Shown here piece after piece: positions 33,285 through 41,990 of a stretch of DNA of 64,000 bases (position 1 is its first letter; every line of letters begins with the position of its first letter). Source of the stretch: Algoriphagus aestuariicola (GTDB taxonomy: Bacteria; Bacteroidota; Bacteroidia; Cytophagales; Cyclobacteriaceae); assembly GCF_017254835.1 (NCBI RefSeq), contig NZ_JAFKCW010000001.1, positions 558,001-622,000 on the forward strand, given 5' to 3'. The position numbers and the translations under genes are program-made. Under the pieces are notes generated by a model. It saw only the letters and a list, made by a program, of their open reading frames with translations. It searched no databases and had not been told where the DNA came from.

Positions 33285-34817
33285 ATGAAGAAAACATTGA
33301 CGTTTTTTCCGGCTTTGCTTTTTGCCGGAATGCTTATGGCCCAAGAGACCATAGACTTGGCCGCCATCGAAAAAATCAAAAAAGAAGGTCTCGAAAACTC
33401 CAAGGTTGAAGAGATTGCCTTTGAGCTGGTGGACAGAGTGGGCCCGAGACTCAGCAATTCTGAAGGCTACGAGCGAGCGACGGAATACACCGTCAAGCAA
33501 CTGAGCGACTGGGGACTTTCCAATGCCAAAACCGAAGCCTGGGGAGAATTTGGCCGAGGCTGGGAGATGGAGAAAAGCTACGTCGCCATGACCAAACCCT
33601 ATTACATGCCCTTTATTGCCATCCCAAGGGCCTGGACCGAAAGTACTTTTGGAGAGGTAAAAGGCAAAGTCATATTTCTCGATGTACAGAAAGAGGAGGA
33701 TTTGGAACAGTACAGGGGCAAACTCAAAGGAGCTATCATCGGGATCAAGCCTACAGGGTCCCAGGCGCCGACCTATCAGGCCGATGCCTTGCGCTTTACC
33801 GCGGAGCAGCTGCATGGCATGGAGAATCCCACTCCACAACAAAGCAGCTTTACGCCCGAGATGAGGGCGCAGTTTATGGCAGCAAGGGCTTTGGCGGAAA
33901 AGGTCAATGCCTTTCTGGTGAGTGAAGGTGCTGCGCTGATCATCAAAGGGGTGAATGGCCGTCACGGAACCCTTTTCACCTCTAGCCCAAGAGGCTATTT
34001 GAAAGATTCGCCAGTTGGAATTCCTGAGTTGGAAACCGCCCCAGAGAACGTCAACCTTCTGGCAAGATTGGCTGAAAACGGAGTTGAGGTGGAAGTCGAG
34101 GCCGAGATCCAAGCGAGGTATATCACCGATGACCTGCAAGGCTACAATGTGATTGCCGAAATCCCTGGCACAGATCCAAACCTAAAATCGGAAGTGGTCA
34201 TGCTCGGTGGCCACTTGGATTCTTGGCACGGAGCCAATGGCGCCACTGACAACGCCGCAGGATGTATCGTGATGATGGAGGCTGTCAGAATACTGAAAGC
34301 TACCGATCTACAGCCAAAAAGAACAATCCGAATTGCGCTTTGGGGTGGGGAAGAACAAGGTCTCCACGGCTCTAGAGGCTATGTGAAAAACCATTTTGGC
34401 GACCGGGAAACCATGAAAATGACGCCGGAGCATGAAAAAATCTCGGCCTATTACAACATCGACAACGGAACCGGCAAAATCCGTGGGATTTATCTTCAGG
34501 GAAATGCAGCGGTAGAACCTATCTTCAATGCATGGTTTGCACCGCTTGACGCGATTGTTCCGGATCGCACCATCACGATCAGCAATACCGGAGGCACCGA
34601 TCACCAAAGCTTCGACGCGCTTGGGATTCCAGGATTCCAGTTTATCCAAGATCCGATCGAGTATCGCAGTAGAACCCACCATACCAACATGGATACCTTT
34701 GAGCGCTTGGAGATGGACGACCTTAAGCAGATGGCCGTGGTGGTGGCCTCTTTTGTGTACAATACCGCCCAGAGAGCGGAAAAACTCCCAAGGAAAGGGC
34801 CTGCCAAAACGAATTAA
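33285..34817 (+). CDS. Exported M28-family metallopeptidase
   Basis: A 510-residue protein with a signal peptide (MKKTLTFFPALLFAGMLMA, then Q). The zinc-peptidase motifs are in order: GGHLDSWHGANGATDNAAG (His and bridging Asp), LWGGEEQGLHGSRGY (catalytic Glu pair), YYNIDNGTGKI (Asp) and TRTHH-like SRTHHTNMDTFE (His). It resembles carboxypeptidase Q/M28 aminopeptidases and should cleave peptides in the periplasm or outside. An intrinsic terminator follows. Confidence 0.92.
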   Translation: MKKTLTFFPALLFAGMLMAQETIDLAAIEKIKKEGLENSKVEEIAFELVDRVGPRLSNSEGYERATEYTVKQLSDWGLSNAKTEAWGEFGRGWEMEKSYVAMTKPYYMPFIAIPRAWTESTFGEVKGKVIFLDVQKEEDLEQYRGKLKGAIIGIKPTGSQAPTYQADALRFTAEQLHGMENPTPQQSSFTPEMRAQFMAARALAEKVNAFLVSEGAALIIKGVNGRHGTLFTSSPRGYLKDSPVGIPELETAPENVNLLARLAENGVEVEVEAEIQARYITDDLQGYNVIAEIPGTDPNLKSEVVMLGGHLDSWHGANGATDNAAGCIVMMEAVRILKATDLQPKRTIRIALWGGEEQGLHGSRGYVKNHFGDRETMKMTPEHEKISAYYNIDNGTGKIRGIYLQGNAAVEPIFNAWFAPLDAIVPDRTITISNTGGTDHQSFDALGIPGFQFIQDPIEYRSRTHHTNMDTFERLEMDDLKQMAVVVASFVYNTAQRAEKLPRKGPAKTN

Positions 34818-34838
34818 TCAGGCTTCACTTTTACAATG

Positions 34839-34867
34839 AAAGGCTTGCGAATTCCGCGAGCCTTTTT
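34839..34867 (+). terminator. Intrinsic terminator after the M28 peptidase gene
   Basis: A stem AAGGCTTGCG / CGCGAGCCTT (one G-T pair) with a 5-nt loop is followed by seven T residues. Confidence 0.82.
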
Positions 34868-34911
34868 TTATGGCCAGTTCAGATGCTGTGCCTCAGTTTT
34901 TAAAAGTGGAT

Positions 34912-35409
34912 TTACTTCGTCTTTTCCCTAATCGGAATCCAGATTTCCTCCTCCGATTCAGGATCGTTGTTTCGGTACTTGCTTCCCAAGACTTCAAAAT
35001 GAGGTCGCTGATCCAATTCAAAATCGGATTGGGGAAGCCAGCTGCCAAATATATATTGATAGATGGAAGTGTCTGTGGAGGAACCTTTGTACTGAAATAC
35101 CGCATATTTTCCTCCCGGAAGCCACAAGATCTCCAGACCGTCGGGTATGTTTTCCCAATCGGAGACTTCCACGGATGCCCATTTTTCAAAGCTCCTATTC
35201 GGATCGAAATGCCCAAAGTGCTCTGGCTGATAGATGGCTAGGGAGATCGCGTCGGAGTTTACCGGATTTTCGATAGACTTTCTCAAAGGCCTAAAGGCCT
35301 GCCAAAGTTGTACGAGCTCAAACTTGGCAAAGCTCATCGTTCGGCACAGACCTACCAGTTTCCGCTCGGTAATCGTTTCTATTCTTGGGATCAGGATTGA
35401 ATGGTTCAA
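34912..35409 (-). CDS. GyrI-like (AraC effector-binding) small-molecule-binding protein
   Basis: A 165-residue stand-alone GyrI-like/SRPBCC-type effector-binding domain: ITERKLVGLCRTMSF, LVQLWQAFRPLRKSI, ISLAIYQPEHF and FPGGKYAVF-like LPGGKYAVFQYKG, ending EIWIPIRE. Such proteins bind hydrophobic toxins or regulate gyrase; it lacks a DNA-binding domain. The start is a TTG at 35409; the first in-frame ATG would cut into the conserved first strand. Confidence 0.82.
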   Translation of the reverse strand: MNHSILIPRIETITERKLVGLCRTMSFAKFELVQLWQAFRPLRKSIENPVNSDAISLAIYQPEHFGHFDPNRSFEKWASVEVSDWENIPDGLEILWLPGGKYAVFQYKGSSTDTSIYQYIFGSWLPQSDFELDQRPHFEVLGSKYRNNDPESEEEIWIPIREKTK

Positions 35410-35471
35410 TGGCGTTTCGGTTTTCAGAGTGAAAAAGATATAAATGTTGGGCTACAAAATTTTCTTTTTTG

Positions 35472-37001
35472 CTATTGCCGCCCGGCCGGGGTGTTTTCCA
35501 AAATCAAAACGCTGGGAATTTCCTCTATGCCTTGAATGCGAAGCTTGGTGTATTCCAGTGTGTTGTGCAGATAGGCCCCAAGGACGATATCCGGATCTCC
35601 ATCCCCGTCCAAATCCCCGATATCCATGGTGAGCCATTTTCCCATGGCTGCTTCCGAAAGGTATTTTGGTGCGAAATTCAGGTTGCCTTGATTTTCAAAA
35701 AGCAAGAATTGTTGCTCGGGATTTTGGAGCTCGTCGTAGAAGGCGATTGTCGCCAGATCCAAATCCCCATCCCCATCAAAGTCCAGGGCCATGGCTTTGG
35801 CGGCCCCATATTGGGGATAAAACCAGGCTTCTTTAAACCTGCCGTCGCCCTCGTTTTCATAAATGCGAAAGCCATGGTAGGGCTTGCTGACCGATGAATA
35901 GTCCCAGTTGTCCCCATTGCTGACCAATAGATCCAGCTTGCCGTCCCCGTTCATGTCCCGCATTTCAAAATAGCTGGAGCCCATGAGCGGAGAAAACCTC
36001 AGAAGGATTTTTTCGGAATCGAATTCCCCATTGCCCTTGTTGTAGAAAATTGACAGGCGCTCATTGCCCTGGCAAAACAGCGCGATGATATCCGGCTTAC
36101 CGTCCCCATTGAGGTCTTGTATTTCCATTTTCCTTGCCCCGGCTCCCCCGAGCTGGATCGGGGTTATGCCTAGGATACCGTCTCGATAGACAGATAGGTT
36201 GCCGCCATGGTGGCCATAGTTGCTGATCAGCAGGTCGGGTTTTCCGTCCAGCTCCAGGTCTTCCCAGATTGCATCAACCGGCCTTGGAAGTTGATCCAAA
36301 ATCTCACTCCAAGAGCTGGAATTCAGGTCCATTTCATAGAGCGCACCTTGGGAGAGGTCACTCGGAGCGATGGAGCCTACGGTGAGGAAATCGTAGACGT
36401 TGACTGCCCTTTTCACAAAATGTACCGCGGGACTGCCGATGGGAGGGAGTGTAAACAGCTCGTCGTTGATGTCCTTGGCGTAGAGCTGATTGGTGCTGGC
36501 GTCGGAGATCAGGAGCTCAGCCCGTTCTTCGTTTATCGCTACAAGGCTGGTTTTTGGGCTTTGTATCCCTTCAATGAAAAGCCTTTTTGGGCTAAAGCCG
36601 ACAAGGGGCTGAGGTGCTTCTTTTGTATTCTGGTCAGGAAGCGCTGACGGAGCTTCCGCGGCATAAAAGTCCACGATGGACTTGAAGTCTACCTCGGAGA
36701 TTTGGCTGGTAGTGGGGTAGACGTTTAGCCTTTTCAGGATGGCGATCTCTGCGGCGCTTTTTTCTTCCCAGACACCCAGACTGTCTTGGGCCTCCTTGAC
36801 TCCCATGTAGGCAGCCATCTGGGGCAGGACTTTTTTAGTCCAAATTTCCTTGGGCAAAAGGGAAGGAGCCGGGTAGGCGTGGCAGGAGCCACAGTAGCTT
36901 TCGGCGATTGTTTTTCCTTTCAATGCGCTTTGGGCATTCGCAAAAAGGCAAACCAGGCTCGCTAGACTGAAAAGAAGGATGGGCTTAAAGTGGTATGACA
37001 T
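35472..37001 (-). CDS. Exported cytochrome c-like / FG-GAP (VCBS) repeat protein
   Basis: A 509-residue protein with a signal peptide (LLFSLASLVCLFANA). A single heme-binding CGSCH at about residue 36 is followed by a proline-rich linker, then FG-GAP/VCBS repeats with calcium loops (DLNGDGKPD, DMNGDGKLD, DFDGDGDLD, DLDGDGDPD), probably forming a beta-propeller. Related proteins appear in planctomycetes and Bacteroidota. The role is unknown, perhaps redox-linked binding of a surface substrate. The ATG at 37001 gives the signal peptide. Confidence 0.85.
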   Translation of the reverse strand: MSYHFKPILLFSLASLVCLFANAQSALKGKTIAESYCGSCHAYPAPSLLPKEIWTKKVLPQMAAYMGVKEAQDSLGVWEEKSAAEIAILKRLNVYPTTSQISEVDFKSIVDFYAAEAPSALPDQNTKEAPQPLVGFSPKRLFIEGIQSPKTSLVAINEERAELLISDASTNQLYAKDINDELFTLPPIGSPAVHFVKRAVNVYDFLTVGSIAPSDLSQGALYEMDLNSSSWSEILDQLPRPVDAIWEDLELDGKPDLLISNYGHHGGNLSVYRDGILGITPIQLGGAGARKMEIQDLNGDGKPDIIALFCQGNERLSIFYNKGNGEFDSEKILLRFSPLMGSSYFEMRDMNGDGKLDLLVSNGDNWDYSSVSKPYHGFRIYENEGDGRFKEAWFYPQYGAAKAMALDFDGDGDLDLATIAFYDELQNPEQQFLLFENQGNLNFAPKYLSEAAMGKWLTMDIGDLDGDGDPDIVLGAYLHNTLEYTKLRIQGIEEIPSVLILENTPAGRQ

Positions 37002-37129
37002 TAGGCTCCAGGTGAATAATTCTGCCATGAAATCGATCCAAAGCTATGGCATTTCCAGCGCCAAATTTCCTCAAAAATTCCATAGGATAGACAGGTTTGG
37101 TGTTTTCGTTTTTTGAATCACAGCTTGGC

Positions 37130-38218
37130 CTATTTCTGCACCGAAAACAATTCCATCGCCTCATCTTTTCCCCTCAGGTCGTTGAAGCCTTTGGATATTA
37201 CTTTAAACTCCCCACTTGGCTTAAGCAACTGGAGTAAGTCCGCGGAAATCAGCAGATCTGCTCCATAGGAGTTGCAAAGTCCCTGGATGCGGGCGCAGGT
37301 ATTGAGTACGTCTCCAGTGAAAAGGATCTCTTTTTTGATGATGCCGATCTCTCCGGCGGTGACTTTGCCGCAATGTATCCCGGCTTTGAAGGCCGGAACT
37401 TCCCCATAGAGGTTTTGATAGAAATCCTGCTTCCTTCCCAAGGCTTCCTTCATCCAAAAAAAGCAATGCAGACAGGTCTGGTCTTTTACGCCCTTGTTCA
37501 ATGGCCAAGACACGATCACCTCATCCCCGGCATACTGGTACACTTCTCCAGCGCTCCGCAAAATAGGGGCAGAGAGATCCTCGTAGTACTTTCGAAGCAT
37601 GGCAAAATAGCGGCTATGCCCTAGCCTTTCGGCGATACTGGTGGAGGACCGCATATCTAGAAACATAAACACCCGCTCTTCCACAACTGGCTGATGATAT
37701 TTTCCCGTGAGAAAATGGCTTAGCGCTTTGGGGCCAATGTAGTCGCTGATTTCGAAGTAAAACAGGGAAAGCAGCAAGGAAAAAGAAAGCTGGACCATGG
37801 TACTTAGATGGGTAACGCTGGCTAGGTAAGCAGCAAATTTGCTCCAGACCTCGGCGCTGAAAATCGGCTGCCCCAGTTCTATGCCCGCCGCGATGGGAAA
37901 GCTGATCAGGATGATGAGGTGAAAGATCAGGCTATAGGCCAGCAGTTTGAAAATGATCCTGAGCACAAAGCGCTGACGGCGGAATAGCCGACTCAAAAAG
38001 CGGATCTCCACCCAGCCGGTGAGCAGGCCGAAGACAAACACGGCAAGGCTGGCCATGAGGAATACTGGGAAAGTCACCCGAATGGCAGTGTCGGGTTGAT
38101 TTTCGAAATTTCCGGTGACAGCGGCTTCCGAAAGCAGAAATACCCAACCCGTGACTAGCCAGATCAGCCCAAACGGGAGCATGTGGCCCCAGATTCTTTT
38201 GTTGGCCGGGGAGAGCAT
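37130..38218 (-). CDS. Membrane-bound class III adenylate/guanylate cyclase
   Basis: A 362-residue protein. Residues 1-165 hold about four TM segments, and residues 180-355 a class III cyclase domain. Both metal-binding Asp residues are present (VFMFLDMRSSTSIAE and YAGDEVIVSW), as is the ribose/phosphate pair in GDVLNTCARIQG (N and R). It should therefore be active, making cAMP or cGMP at the membrane. Substrate specificity cannot be read with confidence. Confidence 0.9.
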   Translation of the reverse strand: MLSPANKRIWGHMLPFGLIWLVTGWVFLLSEAAVTGNFENQPDTAIRVTFPVFLMASLAVFVFGLLTGWVEIRFLSRLFRRQRFVLRIIFKLLAYSLIFHLIILISFPIAAGIELGQPIFSAEVWSKFAAYLASVTHLSTMVQLSFSLLLSLFYFEISDYIGPKALSHFLTGKYHQPVVEERVFMFLDMRSSTSIAERLGHSRYFAMLRKYYEDLSAPILRSAGEVYQYAGDEVIVSWPLNKGVKDQTCLHCFFWMKEALGRKQDFYQNLYGEVPAFKAGIHCGKVTAGEIGIIKKEILFTGDVLNTCARIQGLCNSYGADLLISADLLQLLKPSGEFKVISKGFNDLRGKDEAMELFSVQK

Positions 38219-38486
38219 CTAGGGGAGAGTTGGATGGAGAGATCTGCGAAAAAGACGGGGAGATCCCTGATTTGGCTTGCGCTGCATGGCAGGATAAGGA
38301 CCATTCTTTCCCCAACTTAGGCATCCTGTCCGAAAAAGTAAAGGAATAGCGGATAAATGGACTGAGGCTGGGATTGTTGATTGGAGAGCGAACTCCAAAG
38401 TATTCTGATCCCTCAGAAGAGCATCATTTCACCTCAGAGCTGAAATTCTTTACTCCGGAGCCAAACTGATTGAGGTCTAGGTTGGC
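38219..38486. other. Intergenic region between cyclase and map
   Basis: About 270 bp with no plausible gene, repeat or strong hairpin seen. Confidence 0.5.
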
Positions 38487-39251
38487 TCAATTCCAGATTG
38501 CGTTGCTTTTGGTCAGGATGATCGGTTCACGGTCGGTGATCAGAATGGTGTGCTCGTGCTGAGCCATAAAACCCCCACGGTTACCCACCAAAGTCCAGCC
38601 GTCAGCCAGGGTGTCTGCATAGGTTGAATCGGTGGCGATAAAGGTCTCGATGGCTACGACGGAGTTTTTGCGAAATCTCCGCTGATCGTATTTGTTGCGA
38701 TAATTGAGCAACTCGTCAGGCTGTTCGTGTAGGCTGCGGCCGATGCCATGCCCGCCCAGGTTTTTGATGACTCGATATCCCCGCTTTTTGGCTTCCGTCT
38801 CCATCAGATGGCCGACATCGGAGATTTTCACCCCGCCTTTGAGCTGTGCCAAAGTTTTCTTTAGGATCTCCTTGGACGCTTCCACCAAAGGGCGATGTCC
38901 GTGAATGTCCTCACCGATGACAAAAGAACCACCATTGTCCGCCCAAAACCCATCCAACTCCGCGGAGACGTCGATATTGATCAGGTCGCCTTCTTGTAAA
39001 ATCCGCTTGTCCGAGGGGATGCCGTGGCAAAACTCCTCATTGACGCTGATGCAGGTCCAGCCCGGAAAGCCATAAGTCAGAAAAGGGGCTGACTTGGCTC
39101 CAAAATCCGCCAAAATCTGGGCGCCGAATAGGTCGAGGTCCTTGGTGCTGATTCCCGGTTTGGCATATCGGGTCATTTCTTTGAGGGCGATGGCCACGGC
39201 TTCGCTGGCTTTTTGCATTCCTATCAACTCGGATTCTTTGGAAATGGACAT
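38487..39251 (-). CDS. map: Type I methionine aminopeptidase
   Basis: A 254-residue enzyme that removes the initiator Met from new proteins. The metal ligands are visible: LINIDVSAELDGFWAD (two Asp), NLGGHGIGRSLHE (His), VVAIETFI (Glu) and MAQHEHTILIT (Glu). It lacks the N-terminal zinc-finger extension, as expected for type Ia bacterial enzymes. The gene is apparently monocistronic. Confidence 0.94.
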   Translation of the reverse strand: MSISKESELIGMQKASEAVAIALKEMTRYAKPGISTKDLDLFGAQILADFGAKSAPFLTYGFPGWTCISVNEEFCHGIPSDKRILQEGDLINIDVSAELDGFWADNGGSFVIGEDIHGHRPLVEASKEILKKTLAQLKGGVKISDVGHLMETEAKKRGYRVIKNLGGHGIGRSLHEQPDELLNYRNKYDQRRFRKNSVVAIETFIATDSTYADTLADGWTLVGNRGGFMAQHEHTILITDREPIILTKSNAIWN

Positions 39252-39484
39252 GGTGAAAAGGATAATGTTGAGAGTCTAACTTGGAGAAGGGGAAAGTAGT
39301 TCCGGGCTTAAGTATGGAGCAACAATCGGAATTCCAAATTCCTGAAAATATTAGGGTGGAATTACAAACTTCGCCCAGTTGAAAGTTTATTCTGAACTCA
39401 GTGGGATGAGTTATGTTACAAACCCAACTGAAAACGATTCGGTCAAAAGCTCTTTGACGGAATCAAATTCCAGTAGAGCGATAT

Positions 39485-41497
39485 TTATTTCTTCCTCTCC
39501 ATCACCATCACCACCCGATTGGGGATATAGAGATGCAGGTGATGATTGGCATCGGTGGGGTAGTCTATGGATTTGTCCAGTCGCTCGAAACCTCCGAAGT
39601 CCTTTTCGTCGGAGTGGAGTAGGATTCGATAGTTGCCTTCTTGGTCGATGTGTATGGGAAATCCGAAAAAGGACTCACTGGGATGAAAGGAAAACACGAA
39701 AATAAGTCCGCCCCGCTCATACGCCAGTATTTTCTTGTCTGGATCCAAGTGGAGCTGCTGGGCAGGTGCTGCCGATAGGAGGCGGTACTGGATAGCTAGG
39801 TGAATCATCGCCTCGTCCCACGCGCCCATTTGTCGGTAGCGGAGGAGTGGATCGTCCACGAGAGACCACTGCCGACGGGCGTATTGGTAGCTCCAGTCGT
39901 TGCCCAGACGGGGGAAGTCCACCCACTCTGGATGCCCAAATTCATTGCCGATAAAGTTCAGGTAGCCTTCCCCGCCTAAGCTCAGCGTGATCATGCGGAT
40001 CATCTTGTGCAGGGCGATGCCGCGGTCCACCACGAGGTTTTGCTCCAGGACGGTCATCGAAAAATACATCTCCTTGTCCATTAGCCAAAAGGCGATGCTT
40101 TTGTCTCCGACCAGTGCCTGGTCGTGACTTTCCGCATAGGCGATGGATTTTTCCTGGGCTGGCCGGTTGGTCAGCTCATGCCAAAGCTCAAACATGTCCC
40201 ATTGCTCGTCGGGCTTGTGTTTGAGTGTTTTGATCCAGAAGTCGGGAATCCCCATAGCCAGGCGGAAGTCAAAGCCTATCCCCCCGTCTGACACCGTGCG
40301 GCTCAGCCCCGGCATCCCACTGACTTCCTCCGCGATGGACAGAGCATTTGGTTTGAAAGAGTGGATCAGCGTATTGGCCAGTTGGAAGTAGAGGAGCGCT
40401 TCCTCGTCCACTCCGGCGTCAAAGTATTTCTCGGCGGAGTCAAACGACACATGACCATGGTGGTGGTAGAGCATGGAGGTTGCACCGTCGAACCGGAAGC
40501 CATCGAAATGAAATTCTTCCAACCAATAGCGGATGTTGGAGAGCAGGAACTGCTGTACTTCCCATTTGCCGTAGTTGAAGAGCTTGGAGTCCCAACCCTC
40601 ATGATAGCCCCGGTCTCCGGAATGGAAGTATTGGTCATCCGTCCCGTCAAATTCGTTCAGCCCTTCGTTGACGTTTTTGACCGCGTGGGAGTGGACAATG
40701 TCCATAATCACCGCGATGCCCATCCGATGGGCGGCATTGATCAGGGACTTCAGCTCCTCCGGCGTCCCAAATCGGGAAGATGGCGCAAAGAAATTGGAGA
40801 CGTGATAGCCGAAGGAGCCGTAATAGGGATGCTCCATCACGGCCATCAGTTGGATTGCATTGTAGCCTCCGGCTTTGATACGGGGGAGTATGTTTTCTTC
40901 GAATTCTTTGTAGGTGCCGACTCCGAGTTTTTCCTGCGCCATGCCCACATGACATTCGTAAATCAGTGGCATTTCGAAGGTTTTTTGAAGAGAAAAATTC
41001 TGGTCAGTCCAGTTGAATTTTTCCTCCGGAAACCAAAGTTGCCCAGAAAAGTCGTGGGTCTCTTCGTCTTGGACTACCCGGGTGATATGGGCTGGAATGC
41101 GGTCCAGATCTGTGTCGTTGGCGCCGATGATGCGAACTTTGATCCGGCTTTGGTGGACGAAGTTGTCTTTATAATCAGCATAGGGCAGAAAGATCTCCCA
41201 GTCACCCCGGTGGTTTTTGCGCAAGGGATGGGAATTGCGGTCCCACCAGTTGAAGTCTCCCGTGAGGAAAAGCCCCTTGGCCTCAGGCGCCCATTCCCGA
41301 TAGATCCAGCCATTTCGGAATTTGTCGAAATGGACCCCATAATACTCGTGCATCCGGGCAAACTCCAGGATGTTTCCCGAGAAATCATTGATCGCGTGGA
41401 GGGTTGAGCGAAACCTTTCATATCGAGCCTCGATCACCGGGGCGAAGGGTTCGAGCCAGGTGTTGTCCTGAATGAGGGGTAGAGGCTGTTGAGTCAC
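39485..41497 (-). CDS. glgB: 1,4-alpha-glucan branching enzyme, GH13_8 (eukaryote-like) type
   Basis: A 670-residue enzyme that makes alpha-1,6 branches in glycogen. A CBM48 domain with GWIYREWAPEAKGLFLTGDF precedes the catalytic barrel: VIMDIVHSHAVKN, DGFRFDGATSMLYHHHG (nucleophile Asp), SIAEEVSGMPGL (acid Glu) and YAESHDQALVGDK (third catalytic Asp region). These strings match the eukaryote-type branching enzymes found in Bacteroidota rather than E. coli GlgB. No other glycogen gene is adjacent. Confidence 0.92.
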   Translation of the reverse strand: MTQQPLPLIQDNTWLEPFAPVIEARYERFRSTLHAINDFSGNILEFARMHEYYGVHFDKFRNGWIYREWAPEAKGLFLTGDFNWWDRNSHPLRKNHRGDWEIFLPYADYKDNFVHQSRIKVRIIGANDTDLDRIPAHITRVVQDEETHDFSGQLWFPEEKFNWTDQNFSLQKTFEMPLIYECHVGMAQEKLGVGTYKEFEENILPRIKAGGYNAIQLMAVMEHPYYGSFGYHVSNFFAPSSRFGTPEELKSLINAAHRMGIAVIMDIVHSHAVKNVNEGLNEFDGTDDQYFHSGDRGYHEGWDSKLFNYGKWEVQQFLLSNIRYWLEEFHFDGFRFDGATSMLYHHHGHVSFDSAEKYFDAGVDEEALLYFQLANTLIHSFKPNALSIAEEVSGMPGLSRTVSDGGIGFDFRLAMGIPDFWIKTLKHKPDEQWDMFELWHELTNRPAQEKSIAYAESHDQALVGDKSIAFWLMDKEMYFSMTVLEQNLVVDRGIALHKMIRMITLSLGGEGYLNFIGNEFGHPEWVDFPRLGNDWSYQYARRQWSLVDDPLLRYRQMGAWDEAMIHLAIQYRLLSAAPAQQLHLDPDKKILAYERGGLIFVFSFHPSESFFGFPIHIDQEGNYRILLHSDEKDFGGFERLDKSIDYPTDANHHLHLYIPNRVVMVMERKK

Positions 41498-41540
41498 AAA
41501 AAGTCAGGTTTTGGAATAGTTGAAATTAGGGAAAAATGGG

Positions 41541-41626
41541 AGTTCGGCAAGCTCACCCGCCGGAGTTCGACAAGCTCACCCGCCCGAGTTCGACAAGCTG
41601 GCCTAGATAAGCTCGGCCACCGGTGA
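41541..41626. repeat. REP-like tandem repeats at the 3' side of the GIY-YIG gene
   Basis: Two 23-bp units (41541-41563 and 41564-41586) begin AGTTCGRCAAGCTCACCCGCC, and a third start (AGTTCGACAAGCTGGCC) at 41587 runs into an imperfect palindrome with GATAAGCTCGGCCACCGG. The first two units lie partly inside the nuclease's last codons and beyond its stop. Confidence 0.75.
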
Positions 41627-41909
41627 AACTATTTTTACTTTTACTCAGCTTACTTAAAAGATCAAAATCACCATTTATCAATGCATCTTTTTTTGCGTGG
41701 GACCAATTTTGAACTTGCTTTTCCCTGAAGAAAGCCTCGTCAATGCGACTGAATTTTTCAAAATAAACCAGCACTACGGGAAGGTGCTTTTTGGTGAAAT
41801 TAGCACCTTCTCCTTCCTGATGTTGGGTCAATCTTCGATCAAGATCTTTGGTGCTTCCGGTATAATACTGCCCATTGGCGCAAATCAGAATATACATGAA
41901 GGCTTCCAT
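41553..41909 (-). CDS. Small GIY-YIG nuclease-family protein
   Basis: A 118-residue single-domain protein of the UPF0213/YhbQ-like group. The catalytic motif is MYILICANGQYYTGSTKDLD (YIL..YTG replaces GIY..YIG) with the Arg in DLDRRLTQHQ. EKFSRIDEAFFREKQVQNWS contains the conserved catalytic Glu. The C-terminal 27 residues are encoded by the flanking REP-like repeats, so that tail is probably not conserved. An alternative start lies four codons downstream. Confidence 0.85.
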   Translation of the reverse strand: MEAFMYILICANGQYYTGSTKDLDRRLTQHQEGEGANFTKKHLPVVLVYFEKFSRIDEAFFREKQVQNWSHAKKDALINGDFDLLSKLSKSKNSFTGGRAYLGQLVELGRVSLSNSGG

Positions 41910-41933
41910 ACAAAAAATAAGAGTTCAAAAATT

Positions 41934-41990
41934 GACCTCGGCAAGCTCGGTCACCCAATCACGGCCACCGAGCTTGTCGAAGCTAGTGTT
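41934..41990. repeat. REP-like hairpin at the 5' side of the GIY-YIG gene
   Basis: CTCGGCAAGCTCGGT and ACCGAGCTTGTCGAAG form a long imperfect inverted repeat around a short loop. The core GCAAGCTCGG/GACAAGCTCGG is the same as in the tandem units on the other side. It overlaps the stop codon of mtaB. Confidence 0.75.

Noticed and set aside
40361-41407. 348-codon ORF antisense to glgB
   Set aside because: Shadow frame of a high-confidence branching enzyme, with no signature of its own.
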